Assembly (NCBI GenBank): GCA_027676805.1
Contig: JAQENU010000012.1
Location: forward strand, 2,192 to 66,191
Origin: Coprobacillaceae bacterium UN01-12pH3A
GTDB taxonomy: Bacteria > Bacillota_I > Bacilli_A > Erysipelotrichales > Coprobacillaceae
Direction: 5' to 3'
Length of the DNA: 64,000 nt
Below, piece after piece: positions 52,522-62,032 of this stretch; positions within the stretch are counted from its first letter, which is position 1, and every line of letters starts with the position of its first letter. Position numbers and translations under genes: made by a program. Under the pieces are notes generated by a model. It had not been told where the DNA came from. It did not search any database and saw only the letters and a program-made list of their open reading frames with translations.

Positions 52522-53071
52522 GGTATTTATAGTTAATAATCAGTAAGCCGATGGATAAAGCAAGCAGACTGATCATAATTGTATAAGGTATAAAATCGGC
52601 ACTATGGGTTGTATCGTAGGTTTGCCTTAAGGCAACTACGGTTGAAGGAAAGAAAGATAATCCAGTCGTATTGAGGATAAAGAGAGTCATCATCGCTTTA
52701 GACAAACGATCCGGAGTAGCCTCTTTAAGCAAGCGCATCGCTTTTAATCCGCTGATGGTTGCGACACTTCCCAATCCAAAAAGATTACTTAACAGGTGTA
52801 CACTGATATATCCCATTGTTTCCTGATTGACTCCTTTAAATAAATGTTTTAAGATCGGCTGAATTAAATGAGATACCTTCTCTAATAAACCGCATCCGTT
52901 AGCCATATTCAATATGCCGTTGAAAAAGCAAGCATTTAAAGTGAGTTTAAGCGCCATGTTGAGGGCATCGTTAGGCACTTCAAAAAGTAAGGCAAACAAG
53001 GTATTTTCTTGATGAGTCAATAAACCATAACCTATACAGATAACAATGCAGACTGACCAAATCTTATTCAT
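52514..53071 (-). CDS. spmA: spore maturation protein A
   Basis: A 185-residue membrane protein of the SpmA family: ALNMALKLTLNACFFNGILNMANGCGLLEKVSHLIQPILKHLF, YISVHLLSNLFGLGSVATISGLKAM and MTLFILNTTGLSFFPSTVVALR. It works with SpmB and the DacB carboxypeptidase in spore cortex/core maturation. It overlaps both neighbours by 8 nt. Confidence 0.94.
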   Translation of the reverse strand: MNKIWSVCIVICIGYGLLTHQENTLFALLFEVPNDALNMALKLTLNACFFNGILNMANGCGLLEKVSHLIQPILKHLFKGVNQETMGYISVHLLSNLFGLGSVATISGLKAMRLLKEATPDRLSKAMMTLFILNTTGLSFFPSTVVALRQTYDTTHSADFIPYTIMISLLALSIGLLIINYKYRE

Positions 53072-54083
53072 AGATCAAACGCTTGAACACTTCATAAATC
53101 TTATCGAGCAATGGTGAGCGTAAGTATTCATAAGAATAAGAACCAACTAATTCAGAATTGGCATACAGATCAATCCTATCTTGCTGAATGGTATAAGAAA
53201 CTTTCACTTCCTCATCTTTTTTAGCTGGAAATGTCAATTGCTCATCTAATGTAAACTTATAATGATCAATGATGTGGGTTCCTTTATTAAAAAGCAGGAT
53301 TTCATCAAAACAGTTAAAATAGGTTTCAAAGAGGTTTTCCTGCAGTCCAAAATCGTCTCCGCAGTTAAAGGTTACACAAACGAGTGTGATGCCATCTTTT
53401 CTAGCGGCATTGACCAATGTACGCTTCGCTTTTTTAGTGTAGCCGGTCTTTCCGCCGAGGCAGTATTCATAATTAGCCAGCAGTTTATTTTTGTTAGTCC
53501 AGCTGCCGTTGCGATCTAAACGACGGTATGTTTGAGTACCTACGATTTTAGCGAAGATGGGATTATTGATGCAGTAGGACATTAACAGTGCCATATCATA
53601 GACACTGGATATATTTCCGTCATCCTCCTCATCTAAACCGCTGGGGTTATTGAAATGGGTATTGTCCATTCCAATTTCTCTCGCTTTTTGATTCATCATT
53701 TCTACAAACTGATCTACACCTTGACCAACATGATCGGCGATGGCTAAGGCGGCATCATTTCCCGAGCGAAGCAATAAAGCATACAATAAATCCTGCATGG
53801 TGATAGTATCGCCAATATGTATATAGACGGCACTACCGTATGCTTTGGAAATGGATTCATTTAAGACGATCTCTTGGGAGAGTTCACAGTTTTCGATGGC
53901 TACGATTGCAGTCATGATCTTCGAAATACTTGCCACACTTTGTGTCTGATGAATCTCTTTGCCTTCTAAAACCTGCAAGGTGTCAGCATTCATCACAATA
54001 TAATTCTTTGCATAATACTCTGTGGCGTTGACAGGGGTTATGCAAAAACAAAAAATAAGGCAGAAACTTAAAAGTCTTTTCAT
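53064..54083 (-). CDS. dacB: D-alanyl-D-alanine carboxypeptidase of the sporulation DacB/DacF type
   Basis: A 339-residue penicillin-binding protein with a cleaved signal peptide (about residues 1-20, ending VNA). Active-site motifs are S52-I-S-K55, S107-G-N and GGKTGYT (about 214-220). The C-terminal beta domain and helical tail (about 260-339) are of the PBP5 class; no obvious amphipathic anchor is seen. In Bacillus the DacB of this operon trims spore cortex peptides. It leads the spmA-spmB-rluB operon. AAGGGTGAT is its ribosome site; a sporulation promoter was not found with confidence. Confidence 0.93.
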   Translation of the reverse strand: MKRLLSFCLIFCFCITPVNATEYYAKNYIVMNADTLQVLEGKEIHQTQSVASISKIMTAIVAIENCELSQEIVLNESISKAYGSAVYIHIGDTITMQDLLYALLLRSGNDAALAIADHVGQGVDQFVEMMNQKAREIGMDNTHFNNPSGLDEEDDGNISSVYDMALLMSYCINNPIFAKIVGTQTYRRLDRNGSWTNKNKLLANYEYCLGGKTGYTKKAKRTLVNAARKDGITLVCVTFNCGDDFGLQENLFETYFNCFDEILLFNKGTHIIDHYKFTLDEQLTFPAKKDEEVKVSYTIQQDRIDLYANSELVGSYSYEYLRSPLLDKIYEVFKRLIYE

Positions 54084-54223
54084 TTTATCACCCTTACACT
54101 ATATGATTTAATCATTTATTTCATACCACTGACATCTATTGTCTTTATGATGATCTATCTTTCATTTTCTTTTTATTATATAATGAAAACAAGAAGAGTA
54201 TTAAAGTCAGAGGGAGGGAAAAG

Positions 54224-54757
54224 ATGAAATTATTAAAACTATGTATGTCGGTACTATTGATGTTTACCTGTATTGGCTGTGGAGCAAGTGGTATTGATAA
54301 ATTCGAATTTATTGTTAAGGGCACACTAAAGGATGAAGATTACATAATAAAAAAAGATGAGCTTTACGCCAAAGTGTTATTTTATGCACAAGATGCAGAA
54401 TTTGAAGAACTGAGTTTAATTGTTGAAAATGCGAATGATCAGACAGTTGTTATGAAAAAGACGATGTCTAAAACCGATTTGACTGAGGAAACCGTATGTG
54501 AAGTAAGTATGGAAAATAATGATGGATTATCTTATCTGTCTATAGGAATAGATGGCGAATACGAAAAAGTTGAGATTGGATCAAAATGGGATAATGTGTT
54601 TGCGGAATGCTATCATGTTTCACAAGACGAAAGTGCTTCACTAGATTTTATGCAATTTTTAGAATATAAAGGGAATGTTGCAGAAACAGTAGATTTATTC
54701 GCTATTAAAAAACTTCCTTCAGATAAGGAATACATAATAAAATTAGCTGTATCATAG
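54224..54757 (+). CDS. lipoprotein of unknown function
   Basis: A 177-residue protein with a lipoprotein signal peptide: MKLLKL, hydrophobic core and lipobox TCIGC with Cys19. The mature part is acidic, predicted beta-rich, without recognised domain. AGGGAGGG precedes the start, and TATAAT (54179-54184) with no good -35 could be its promoter. It is divergent from dacB and followed by a terminator, so it is a single-gene unit. Confidence 0.72.
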   Translation: MKLLKLCMSVLLMFTCIGCGASGIDKFEFIVKGTLKDEDYIIKKDELYAKVLFYAQDAEFEELSLIVENANDQTVVMKKTMSKTDLTEETVCEVSMENNDGLSYLSIGIDGEYEKVEIGSKWDNVFAECYHVSQDESASLDFMQFLEYKGNVAETVDLFAIKKLPSDKEYIIKLAVS

Positions 54758-54769
54758 TTGAATAAGCAG

Positions 54770-54798
54770 GGGTCTATCATAAAGATATACCCTTTTTT
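54770..54798 (+). terminator. terminator after the lipoprotein gene
   Basis: GGGTCTATC/GATATACCC stem with one mismatch, then T6. Confidence 0.75.
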
Positions 54799-54826
54799 CA
54801 AGTTTTAAAAATGATGTGGAATTAAA

Positions 54827-54855
54827 TTGTCACTAGATATAAAAAGTGCTAAGAT
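54827..54855 (+). promoter_or_regulatory. sigma-A promoter of the second MATE gene
   Basis: TTGTCA (54827-54832), 17-bp spacer, TAAGAT (54850-54855) with an extended TGC. Confidence 0.75.
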
Positions 54856-54884
54856 ATAGACACTGTTAGGGGAGGGGGAAATTT

Positions 54885-56258
54885 ATGAAACAAAAACAAG
54901 CAGGCTTAAATGGAATTACAGAGGGGATTATTTGGAAACAATTGCTGTTCTTTTTCTTTCCTATATTAGTAGGTACTTTTTTCCAGCAATTATATAACAC
55001 GATCGATGCCATTATTGTTGGTCAATATGTAGGGAAAGAAGCATTAGCGGCAGTTGGGTCAACGGGAAGCTTGATCAATCTGCTGGTAGGTTTTTTTGTT
55101 GGATTATCTTCGGGAGCAACTGTTATTATTGCTCAATTCTTTGGGGCAAGAGATGATGAAAGCGTCTCTAAGGCAGTGCATACCTCGATCGCTTTATCGA
55201 TTGTTGGAGGAGCAATCATTATGGTGATCGGCATCATCTTTGCACCCAGTTGTTTAAAGGCAATGGGAGTGCCTAGTGACATTATGCATTATGCGGTAGA
55301 CTATACACGTATTTATTTTATTGGCATGATTGCTTCTCTAATTTATAATATGGGTTCAGGAATCCTGCGAGCGATAGGAGATTCAAAACGTCCGTTGTAT
55401 TTTTTAATTATCAGCTGTTTTGTCAACATCATTTTAGATGCCTTATTTGTTATTGTATTTAAAATGAATGTTGTTGGGGTAGGAATCGCAACGGTTATTT
55501 CACAAATTGTCAGTGCTATATTAACGATGATGGTATTAATGCGAACCAGTCAGTCATATAAACTGTATTTGCGTAAGATTCGTTTCTATCGTGAAATTCT
55601 AAATCGAATTATTACAATCGGATTGCCGGCAGGCTTACAGTCTGTGATGTATTCGGTCTCTAATATTATCATTCAGTCAAATATCAATGCTTTTGGTACA
55701 GATACGATTGCCGCTTGGGCTGCTTATGGGAAAATAGACTCTTTATTCTGGATGGCAATGGGAGCCTTTGGTGTATCCATTACTACGTTTGTGGGACAAA
55801 ACTTTGGGGCAAAGAAATTTGACCGTGTTAAAAAGAGTGTTGTTGTCTGCTTGAAAATGGCAATGGGAGTATCCATCGCTTTAAGTGTGATCCTCTTCTT
55901 TTTTGGCGGAACATTCAGTCAGCTATTCACCAATGATGCTGCAGTTATCAATAAAAGCAGTGAAATCATTCGCTTTTTGACACCATTCTATTTCACGTAT
56001 GTCTGCGTTGAGATATTATCCGGTGCAATCAGAGGAACTGGTGAATCATTGAAACCGATGATTTTAACGTGCTTGGGAATCTGTGCTTTACGTGTTGTTT
56101 GGATTTTGGTGATTGTTCCCCTTTATCCGTCTTTTACGATGGTCACAGTCAGTTATCCGGTAACTTGGGCAGCGACTTCCATCTTGTTTATCATCTACTA
56201 TGTTCGAGGAAGCTGGCTTAAAAAACATATTGAAAAAGAGAAAGAAGTTACAGAGTAG
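54885..56258 (+). CDS. MATE-family efflux transporter
   Basis: A 457-residue transporter with twelve membrane segments. Typical blocks: WKQLLFFFFPILVGTFFQQLYNTIDAIIVGQYVGKEALAAVG, GSGILRAIGDSKRPLYFLIISCFVNIILDALFVIVF and TIGLPAGLQSVMYSVSNIIIQSNINAFGTDTIAAWAAYGKID. It belongs to the NorM/DinF-like bacterial group of drug and metabolite exporters. Unlike the first MATE gene it has no adjacent regulator. AGGGGAGGGGG precedes the start. Confidence 0.93.
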   Translation: MKQKQAGLNGITEGIIWKQLLFFFFPILVGTFFQQLYNTIDAIIVGQYVGKEALAAVGSTGSLINLLVGFFVGLSSGATVIIAQFFGARDDESVSKAVHTSIALSIVGGAIIMVIGIIFAPSCLKAMGVPSDIMHYAVDYTRIYFIGMIASLIYNMGSGILRAIGDSKRPLYFLIISCFVNIILDALFVIVFKMNVVGVGIATVISQIVSAILTMMVLMRTSQSYKLYLRKIRFYREILNRIITIGLPAGLQSVMYSVSNIIIQSNINAFGTDTIAAWAAYGKIDSLFWMAMGAFGVSITTFVGQNFGAKKFDRVKKSVVVCLKMAMGVSIALSVILFFFGGTFSQLFTNDAAVINKSSEIIRFLTPFYFTYVCVEILSGAIRGTGESLKPMILTCLGICALRVVWILVIVPLYPSFTMVTVSYPVTWAATSILFIIYYVRGSWLKKHIEKEKEVTE

Positions 56259-56281
56259 ACCATGTCAATGACATGGTTTTT
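56259..56281 (+). terminator. terminator after the MATE gene
   Basis: ACCATGTC/GACATGGT stem, AAT loop, short T run. Confidence 0.75.
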
Positions 56282-56397
56282 ATTTTAGATAAAGTTTAAA
56301 ACAAGATTGTGTGAACTATTTTTATATGGTAGTCTAAAACTAAGAAGAATGTTATTTTATGGGAAATGTGGAATCAAATTAAAATGGGAGGGATAAA

Positions 56398-58374
56398 ATG
56401 CGTTTAGAATGTAGAGACATTGTGAAAAAATATTCAGATACAGTCATTCTGGATCATATCAGCTACTTGTTTAAACCAACAAAAATGACAATGATTCAGG
56501 GGAAGAGCGGAAGCGGGAAATCCACTCTTTTAAATGTATTGTCAAAACATTTAGAAGTAGATAGCGGGGAAGTGATATGTGATCATTCTTTACTTCGTTT
56601 TGTATTTCAAAATCATTATTTAATTAATGAATTGAATATTAAAGAAAATATATTAAGTGGGATAGAAAATACGGATCAAGCAGTTGATGAAGCCTATTTC
56701 AATTATCTGATACAAACGCTTAATATTCAGCATTGTTTAAATAAACGTGTGAAAGAATGTTCTCAGGGAGAATGTCAGAGGGTCAATATTGCCCGTGCTT
56801 TAATTGCGAAGCCGGACCTTATATTGATGGATGAACCAACGGGAAATTTAGATGAGCATAATACTCAGGAAGTCATGAAGCTGATCAAGCATTTGCAGAA
56901 TGAACTTTCTTTAACGATCCTTTGTGTATCCCATGATCAGTCATTAGAAAAATATATGGACGAGGTGCTTTATTTAGAAAATGGAAAATTAGAAATTAAA
57001 AAGTCGATAAATGAAAGTCGGGAATTGGCTGCTAAAGAAAAGATAAAACCAAAGACTTCTAAGTTAAAGATTATGGAGTATGTAAGTCTCTTTCTTCTTC
57101 ATCATAAATGGATTGTGCTTCTGCAATGCCTTTGTGTTGCCTTTTGCTCAATTACGATCTTTTTATCAGCGAATATTGGAAGTAATTTGAAAAGTTATTA
57201 TTATGAAGTGGCTTCTAAGCAGCCTAACCATTTACAAATAGCCATCACAAGTAAAATGGGAACTCGTATTTTAAGTAATGAAATTAACGAGATTCAGCAA
57301 ATGGAGCATATAACCAATGTGACTCCACAATATTTTTTATACGGTTGGCAAAGAAGTGAAGAACACAAGCTATCCATGCAGTCTGAAACAGGACGTATAG
57401 AAGAAAGCGAACAGCTTCCACTGGATGCATTTATTTCAAAGGCATCGGCAAAAGTTGTGAGTGGAGATTATCCAACGGCAATGTTTGAAATGATGATTGA
57501 CAGTAATTCGGCTGAAGCGCTGAATATTATGGTAAATGATACTATTCCTGTTGTGATTCCCTATGTTGAATATTATCAGATGAAAGAATATCAAGATCCC
57601 TCTTCGGTTTATCCTTTCTTCTCCATGATGTCCCCCTTCTTAAATGAAGTGAATTTGGAGTTTAGGGTAACAGGTATCTTTGACAGTCAGGAAAATGTTT
57701 ATCGTGGGATGATGTTTCATGAACAGCTAAATGATTATTTTCTTGATTTAGTGAGTCAAACTGAAGTTCCTGAGGGGATGATTCGAGCTGATTCTGCAGA
57801 GACGATGACGATAACGGTAGATGCATTAGAAAATGTTGTCTCAGTCTATGAATTGCTTGCGGCACAATATGATCATGAGTATCAAAATACGGTGGTTACG
57901 ATTATGAAAGGTTTTGAAGATCTCAATAACATAGAAGATATTTACAGAATAATTTCAGCGTTAGTTGCGATTGTCATGATTGTGGTCATTATAGTGATAC
58001 TAAGAATGCTCCTTGATAAAAAAGATCGTATGATTAATGTTTTAAGTTTGTTTAATTTTTCCAACAAAGCTGTAAAATGGTTTTATTTCTTTGAGAGTAT
58101 ATTTATTCTAATTGTCAGTTTAATGCTGCAATTAGTGATTTTAAATTTCTTTGTTCCATTTTTTAATAAATTCTTATTTAAAGTGAACCCCATTGTCTTT
58201 CAATTGCAAATTGCATTAGACAATGAATTGCAGCTGTTACATATGAACATGAGTCAAATCAGCATTGCTTTTTTAATCGTTGTGATTGCGATGAGTGGAA
58301 CTCAATACTGGCACTATAAAAAACATTTGAACACGAATGCAGTGATGACACTAAAGGAGGATGATGATTTATGA
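56398..58374 (+). CDS. fused ABC ATPase-permease (MacB/FtsX-like), subunit A
   Basis: A 658-residue protein joining an N-terminal ABC ATPase (residues 1-215; Walker A GKSGSGKST 35-43, Walker B LILMDEPTGNLDE) to an FtsX-type permease with one membrane segment near 236-258, a 260-residue outer domain and three segments between about 520 and 650. The signature is atypical, CSQGECQ instead of LSGGQ. Such MacB-like proteins usually move or sense peptides and lipoproteins rather than pump across. It overlaps the following related gene by 4 nt; together they would make a heterodimer. GGGAGGGA precedes the ATG. Confidence 0.88.
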   Translation: MRLECRDIVKKYSDTVILDHISYLFKPTKMTMIQGKSGSGKSTLLNVLSKHLEVDSGEVICDHSLLRFVFQNHYLINELNIKENILSGIENTDQAVDEAYFNYLIQTLNIQHCLNKRVKECSQGECQRVNIARALIAKPDLILMDEPTGNLDEHNTQEVMKLIKHLQNELSLTILCVSHDQSLEKYMDEVLYLENGKLEIKKSINESRELAAKEKIKPKTSKLKIMEYVSLFLLHHKWIVLLQCLCVAFCSITIFLSANIGSNLKSYYYEVASKQPNHLQIAITSKMGTRILSNEINEIQQMEHITNVTPQYFLYGWQRSEEHKLSMQSETGRIEESEQLPLDAFISKASAKVVSGDYPTAMFEMMIDSNSAEALNIMVNDTIPVVIPYVEYYQMKEYQDPSSVYPFFSMMSPFLNEVNLEFRVTGIFDSQENVYRGMMFHEQLNDYFLDLVSQTEVPEGMIRADSAETMTITVDALENVVSVYELLAAQYDHEYQNTVVTIMKGFEDLNNIEDIYRIISALVAIVMIVVIIVILRMLLDKKDRMINVLSLFNFSNKAVKWFYFFESIFILIVSLMLQLVILNFFVPFFNKFLFKVNPIVFQLQIALDNELQLLHMNMSQISIAFLIVVIAMSGTQYWHYKKHLNTNAVMTLKEDDDL

Positions 58375-60134
58375 TAAAAATAAAAAATTATAATCAATTG
58401 TTGAATCATCAGCCACTCTTTCATATTGACAACTTTGAAGTAAAGAAACATGATTTTGTGATGATCACTGGGGCAAGTGGCTGTGGGAAAACTACTTTAC
58501 TGAATATGCTGTACCACTTGCCGGAGCTAAAGTCTTATCATAAAGAATATGTACTGCAAAATAATATGCTGTTGGATGAGCTGACTTTAAAAGAGAATAT
58601 TGATTTTTTTGTTAAAGATAATGATGAAAAAACAGATAAATATTTAGACTTGCTGGAGCTGAAGCATGTTTTAAGTTTGCCGGCTTATCAGCTTTCCGAA
58701 GGGCAAAAACAGCGGGCTTCTTTTTTGAGAGCTTTGCTGATGCAGCCGGATATCTTAATTTTAGACGAAATAACAAGCAAGCAGAATATTGAAATGATTC
58801 AGATAATGATGAAGTTATTAAAGGAATACCAAAGTGCAATGACGATAATTATGGTGACACATGATTTATCTTTATTAAAATACGCTAATAAACATTATGC
58901 GTTTATTAATAGAGAAGTGGAAGTTATTCAAGCAGAAGAAGCGCCTTTACAGACAACCTCTTTAAACTATTGTGGGGTGCAGCCAATAGGGAAATTGGTA
59001 ATAAAAAATATAAAAGCACACTTCAAAGAAGATCTCCTGATAATGCTGTGTTTAATGTTGTTATGTATGACCTTTATGCTGTCCTTTAACGCCGGAAAAA
59101 GTTTGAAAAGCGAAATTTCAGCATGGTATCAGAAGCAATACTCCTATTATAGTTTAAGTGTTTCTTTCATGGACGGAATTAAAGATGTAAATGAAGTTAT
59201 TGCTATCTCTAATCAGTTAGGAGCAGAGGATTATGTACTCAACATGAAGCTGCTTGAACAGCCGCAGACCATTATAGTGGATCAGATACAGGTTCAAATC
59301 GATACGATAGAAATAGATAATACATTAGCGGAAAATACGATCAAACTGCCAAATGTTTCAGAGGGGAAAAGCAATATCAGGTTATCTGTTTTTTCAGGAA
59401 GCAAGGCATTTCAATATTATCGCTGGGCAGGATCAACAAAGATCTATGAGCCTCAATATAAACAAATAGAAATACCTGTTGATGTTTTAAACAATGACCA
59501 AAATACGCTGGCACTTTCAAGTAAGACATTTGTTTCTTTGCTGAAACAGGCGCATGATCCATCTTTAGATCAATCTAATCTCTTAGTGAATTCTTTTGTA
59601 TTGCGATTTAACAGTGAATCTTCTTTTAAAGAGGTGAAAGAAAGATTATCGACCGCCGGATATTATTTGTATGATTACAGCGATGAGCTTAAAACTATTA
59701 ATAAACAAGTGTCGGATCAGTTTAACCCATTCTTATATGTATCTTATTTTATTATCGCTATCTTGGTTGTGATTACTATCATCTTACTGATTTCAAAACA
59801 TAATAAAATGAAAAGGTCAGCACGTATTTTAGATTATCTGCATTACTCATTTTCAATCAAAAATATTGTTTATACAACTGAGAATGTATTGATTGGGTTT
59901 GGTGCACTGAGCCTTTCGCTTGTATCTTCTTTTCTCATTATGAGCGGGCTTAACCGAATCATTGATTTATCTAAATATGTTTCTTTGGGAGTCGGATTTG
60001 AATCTTTGGATAACTTTATTCAAACGATTCCCTTATATCGATTCAACGCAGGCTATATTGGAATATTCACCGTTGTCTTTATCTTATTTTTAGTGGCGGT
60101 ATCCAGTGTAATTCAGCGAGTTAAATCAAATTAA
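58371..60134 (+). CDS. fused ABC ATPase-permease (MacB/FtsX-like), subunit B
   Basis: A 587-residue protein with the same layout as its upstream neighbour: ABC ATPase (residues 1-195; Walker A GASGCGKT 34-41, signature LSEGQKQR), a membrane segment near 223-243, an outer domain and three segments in the last 150 residues. The Walker B/D-loop region reads LILDEITSKQN where active subunits have DEPTSALD, so the proline and the D-loop aspartate are lost (residues 132-139). This suggests that site is catalytically weak or dead and that the pair has one working ATP site. Substrate unknown. Confidence 0.85.
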   Translation: MIKIKNYNQLLNHQPLFHIDNFEVKKHDFVMITGASGCGKTTLLNMLYHLPELKSYHKEYVLQNNMLLDELTLKENIDFFVKDNDEKTDKYLDLLELKHVLSLPAYQLSEGQKQRASFLRALLMQPDILILDEITSKQNIEMIQIMMKLLKEYQSAMTIIMVTHDLSLLKYANKHYAFINREVEVIQAEEAPLQTTSLNYCGVQPIGKLVIKNIKAHFKEDLLIMLCLMLLCMTFMLSFNAGKSLKSEISAWYQKQYSYYSLSVSFMDGIKDVNEVIAISNQLGAEDYVLNMKLLEQPQTIIVDQIQVQIDTIEIDNTLAENTIKLPNVSEGKSNIRLSVFSGSKAFQYYRWAGSTKIYEPQYKQIEIPVDVLNNDQNTLALSSKTFVSLLKQAHDPSLDQSNLLVNSFVLRFNSESSFKEVKERLSTAGYYLYDYSDELKTINKQVSDQFNPFLYVSYFIIAILVVITIILLISKHNKMKRSARILDYLHYSFSIKNIVYTTENVLIGFGALSLSLVSSFLIMSGLNRIIDLSKYVSLGVGFESLDNFIQTIPLYRFNAGYIGIFTVVFILFLVAVSSVIQRVKSN

Positions 60135-60194
60135 TAATAAAAGCTGTGACGAAGATCAGGTTATCTTTATCACAGCGCTTTAATATCACATAAA

Positions 60195-60220
60195 AAAACC
60201 ATTGATTTCTCAATGGTTTT
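60195..60220. terminator. bidirectional terminator between the ABC pair and the ferredoxin gene
   Basis: AAAACCATTGA/TCAATGGTTTT stem, TTTC loop. On the minus strand it is followed by a run of T residues (complement of 60192-60198). A second, longer hairpin with GCTGTGA/TCACAGC arms lies at about 60152-60178. Confidence 0.85.
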
Positions 60221-60229
60221 GAATATCCA

Positions 60230-60427
60230 TTATTCTACTTCGATAGCAGATACAGGGCAAGCTTCAGCAGCTTCTTTAACTGAACCTTCTAAATCAGCAG
60301 GGATGTCAGTGTCATTTCCTAAAATGTTTTCTGCCAATCCGTCTCCGTTTAAATCGAATACTTCAGGACATACTGCTGTACATGCACCGCAACCGATACA
60401 AGTTTCGTTTACTTTAGTTTTTGCCAT
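60230..60427 (-). CDS. ferredoxin, single [4Fe-4S] cluster type
   Basis: A 65-residue electron carrier. Cluster ligands are C10, C13, C16 in ETCIGCGACTAVC and C57 in EACPVSAI; C20 is an extra cysteine also seen in relatives. The acidic middle is typical of Bacillota Fer proteins that serve as low-potential donors. AGGAGG on the minus strand lies just upstream of the ATG at 60427. It is a single-gene transcript with a strong terminator. Confidence 0.96.
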   Translation of the reverse strand: MAKTKVNETCIGCGACTAVCPEVFDLNGDGLAENILGNDTDIPADLEGSVKEAAEACPVSAIEVE

Positions 60428-60521
60428 TATAATAAACCTCCTTTATATATAATTCATTATAAACTAGTTCCTATGAAAATTAAAGTTTTTTTTATAATAT
60501 TATCATTTAATAATTAAAGTA

Positions 60522-60530
60522 TGCTATAAT
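60522..60530 (+). promoter_or_regulatory. extended -10 promoter of the acidic membrane protein gene
   Basis: TGCTATAAT with no recognisable -35. The ATG at 60529 overlaps it, so translation must start at ATG 60550. Confidence 0.65.
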
Positions 60531-60549
60531 GGAAACGGTGGTGAATGAC

Positions 60550-61305
60550 ATGGAAAAAAGTTCAAGAGTGAATAAATATCGCAGTTTGAGAGAGTCTTTA
60601 AAAGAGGATGCAACCTTGCCAAAACAGGACATTCAAGAATCTAGCGATGAAATAGATGATACTAAAATTCCAACATTGCGAGAATATCGTATGAAACAAT
60701 TCATTCAGGAAGTGAAAGATTACGAAGGTGATCAGGAAAATGAATTGGATGGAGTAAAATCCGAGTTAGAAAGTAAAGAAATTGAAGAAGCAATTGGCAG
60801 AGTCAGAATGACTTCCGGTAAAGGGGAACAATATAATACTCGTTTAGATATTTTAAATCATATTCAATCCGGTGCGATCAAAAAGGTGGATAAGACACCG
60901 ATTGTAGTTCCTCCGGTTGAAGAGGATGAACCTGTAGAAGAAGTGCTGTTAGAACCGGTGAAAGAGACAGTGGAAGAAAAAATAGCAGAACCTTTCGTGG
61001 CTGAACCTGCGCCTGTAGAACCGGTGAAACATTTTAAAATTTTCTTTGAGGACGAAGAAGATGAAACAAAAGAGGTTGAACCTGCTTTTGAAGAAGAAGA
61101 GGAAAAAGAAGAAAAACGTTCTTTATTTAAGCGCCATAAAGTGTTTGAAGAAGACGAGATCGATGATATAGAAGATGAAGAGGAACTAGAAGGAGAAGAA
61201 GAAGGATCAAGTGTCACCATGAAAGTGCTGACAGGGATGATCGTTGTATTAAGTATCTGTCTGGTAGCTCTATTAGGGTATATTATAAAGTTGTTTTTAT
61301 TTTAA
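60550..61305 (+). CDS. highly acidic protein with C-terminal membrane anchor, unknown function
   Basis: A 251-residue cytoplasmic protein tethered by a single C-terminal membrane helix (about residues 224-248, KVLTGMIVVLSICLVALLGYIIKLFLF region). The N-terminal third has mixed charge (SSRVNKYRSLRESLKED), the middle is Pro/Val/Glu-rich and the segment 165-220 is almost all Glu/Asp, so it is probably disordered. It precedes cmk-der-gpsA. Similar acidic tail-anchored proteins are seen as cell-division or wall factors, but no family is recognised here. GGTGGTGA (60537-60544) gives ATG 60550. Confidence 0.7.
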   Translation: MEKSSRVNKYRSLRESLKEDATLPKQDIQESSDEIDDTKIPTLREYRMKQFIQEVKDYEGDQENELDGVKSELESKEIEEAIGRVRMTSGKGEQYNTRLDILNHIQSGAIKKVDKTPIVVPPVEEDEPVEEVLLEPVKETVEEKIAEPFVAEPAPVEPVKHFKIFFEDEEDETKEVEPAFEEEEEKEEKRSLFKRHKVFEEDEIDDIEDEEELEGEEEGSSVTMKVLTGMIVVLSICLVALLGYIIKLFLF

Positions 61306-61326
61306 CTAAGGGCTGACCTTAGTTTT
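61304..61326 (+). terminator. hairpin between the acidic protein gene and cmk
   Basis: AACTAAGG/CCTTAGTT stem with a short T run, 7 nt before the TAGGAGG of cmk. It could be a weak terminator or an attenuator; no separate cmk promoter is visible. Confidence 0.55.
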
Positions 61327-61348
61327 CATTTGTAGGAGGTAATAAAGA

Positions 61349-62032
61349 ATGAAAAAGATATCCATAGCGATCGATGGTCCATCGGCGGCAGGAAAAAGTA
61401 CAATTGCAAAACAATTGGCTAAAATATTAGGGTATACTTATATTGATACAGGAGCGATGTATCGCTGTGTCGCTTATTACATGATTCAAAAGGGAATTGA
61501 TTTGAATGATGAAGCATCCATTGAACATTATTTAAATGATGTTGAAATAGAGTTGATGCCGGATAATACAGTTCTCTTGAATCAGCAGGTGGTTACGGAT
61601 AAAATTCGCAGTGACGAAGTATCTAAAGGGGCTTCTAAAGTGGCGGCTTACGGAGCAGTTCGTCATCATTTAGTGGCATTGCAAAGAAAGATGGCAGAAA
61701 ACGGCGGAGCAATTTTGGATGGTCGTGATATTGGCAGTGTCGTTTTGCCTGATGCTCAGCTTAAAATTTATCAAATTGCCAGTGTGGAAACAAGAGCCCT
61801 GCGCCGTTATAAAGAAAACCTTGAAAGAGGAATTGAAAGTAATTTAGAGCAGATTAAAGCAGATATCGAACAGCGTGATTATAATGATTCACACCGTGCG
61901 ATTTCTCCTTTAGTAAAAGCCAAAGATGCTGTGGAAATCGATACTTCAGAAATGACAATTGATGAAGTGGTGGATAAAGTAATAACATTAGTCAATGAAC
62001 GATTGGAGGAAAGTACATGTCAAGAGCAGTAG
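61349..62032 (+). CDS. cmk: cytidylate kinase
   Basis: A 227-residue kinase that phosphorylates CMP and dCMP. The P loop is GPSAAGKST, with [43 protein letters not shown] and [28 protein letters not shown] as further signatures. AGGAGGT precedes the ATG. It overlaps der by 16 nt. The rpsA-like gene that separates cmk and der in Bacillus is missing. Confidence 0.97.
   Translation: MKKISIAIDGPSAAGKSTIAKQLAKILGYTYIDTGAMYRCVAYYMIQKGIDLNDEASIEHYLNDVEIELMPDNTVLLNQQVVTDKIRSDEVSKGASKVAAYGAVRHHLVALQRKMAENGGAILDGRDIGSVVLPDAQLKIYQIASVETRALRRYKENLERGIESNLEQIKADIEQRDYNDSHRAISPLVKAKDAVEIDTSEMTIDEVVDKVITLVNERLEESTCQEQ

Noticed and set aside
54098..54105. CATATAGT upstream of dacB as a sigma-E -10 box
   Set aside because: The start point would fall inside the dacB ribosome site and no proper -35 is at the right distance.
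60864..61220. Serine-rich minus-strand frame
   Set aside because: It is the antisense of the Glu/Asp-rich region of the acidic protein; it has no ribosome site.
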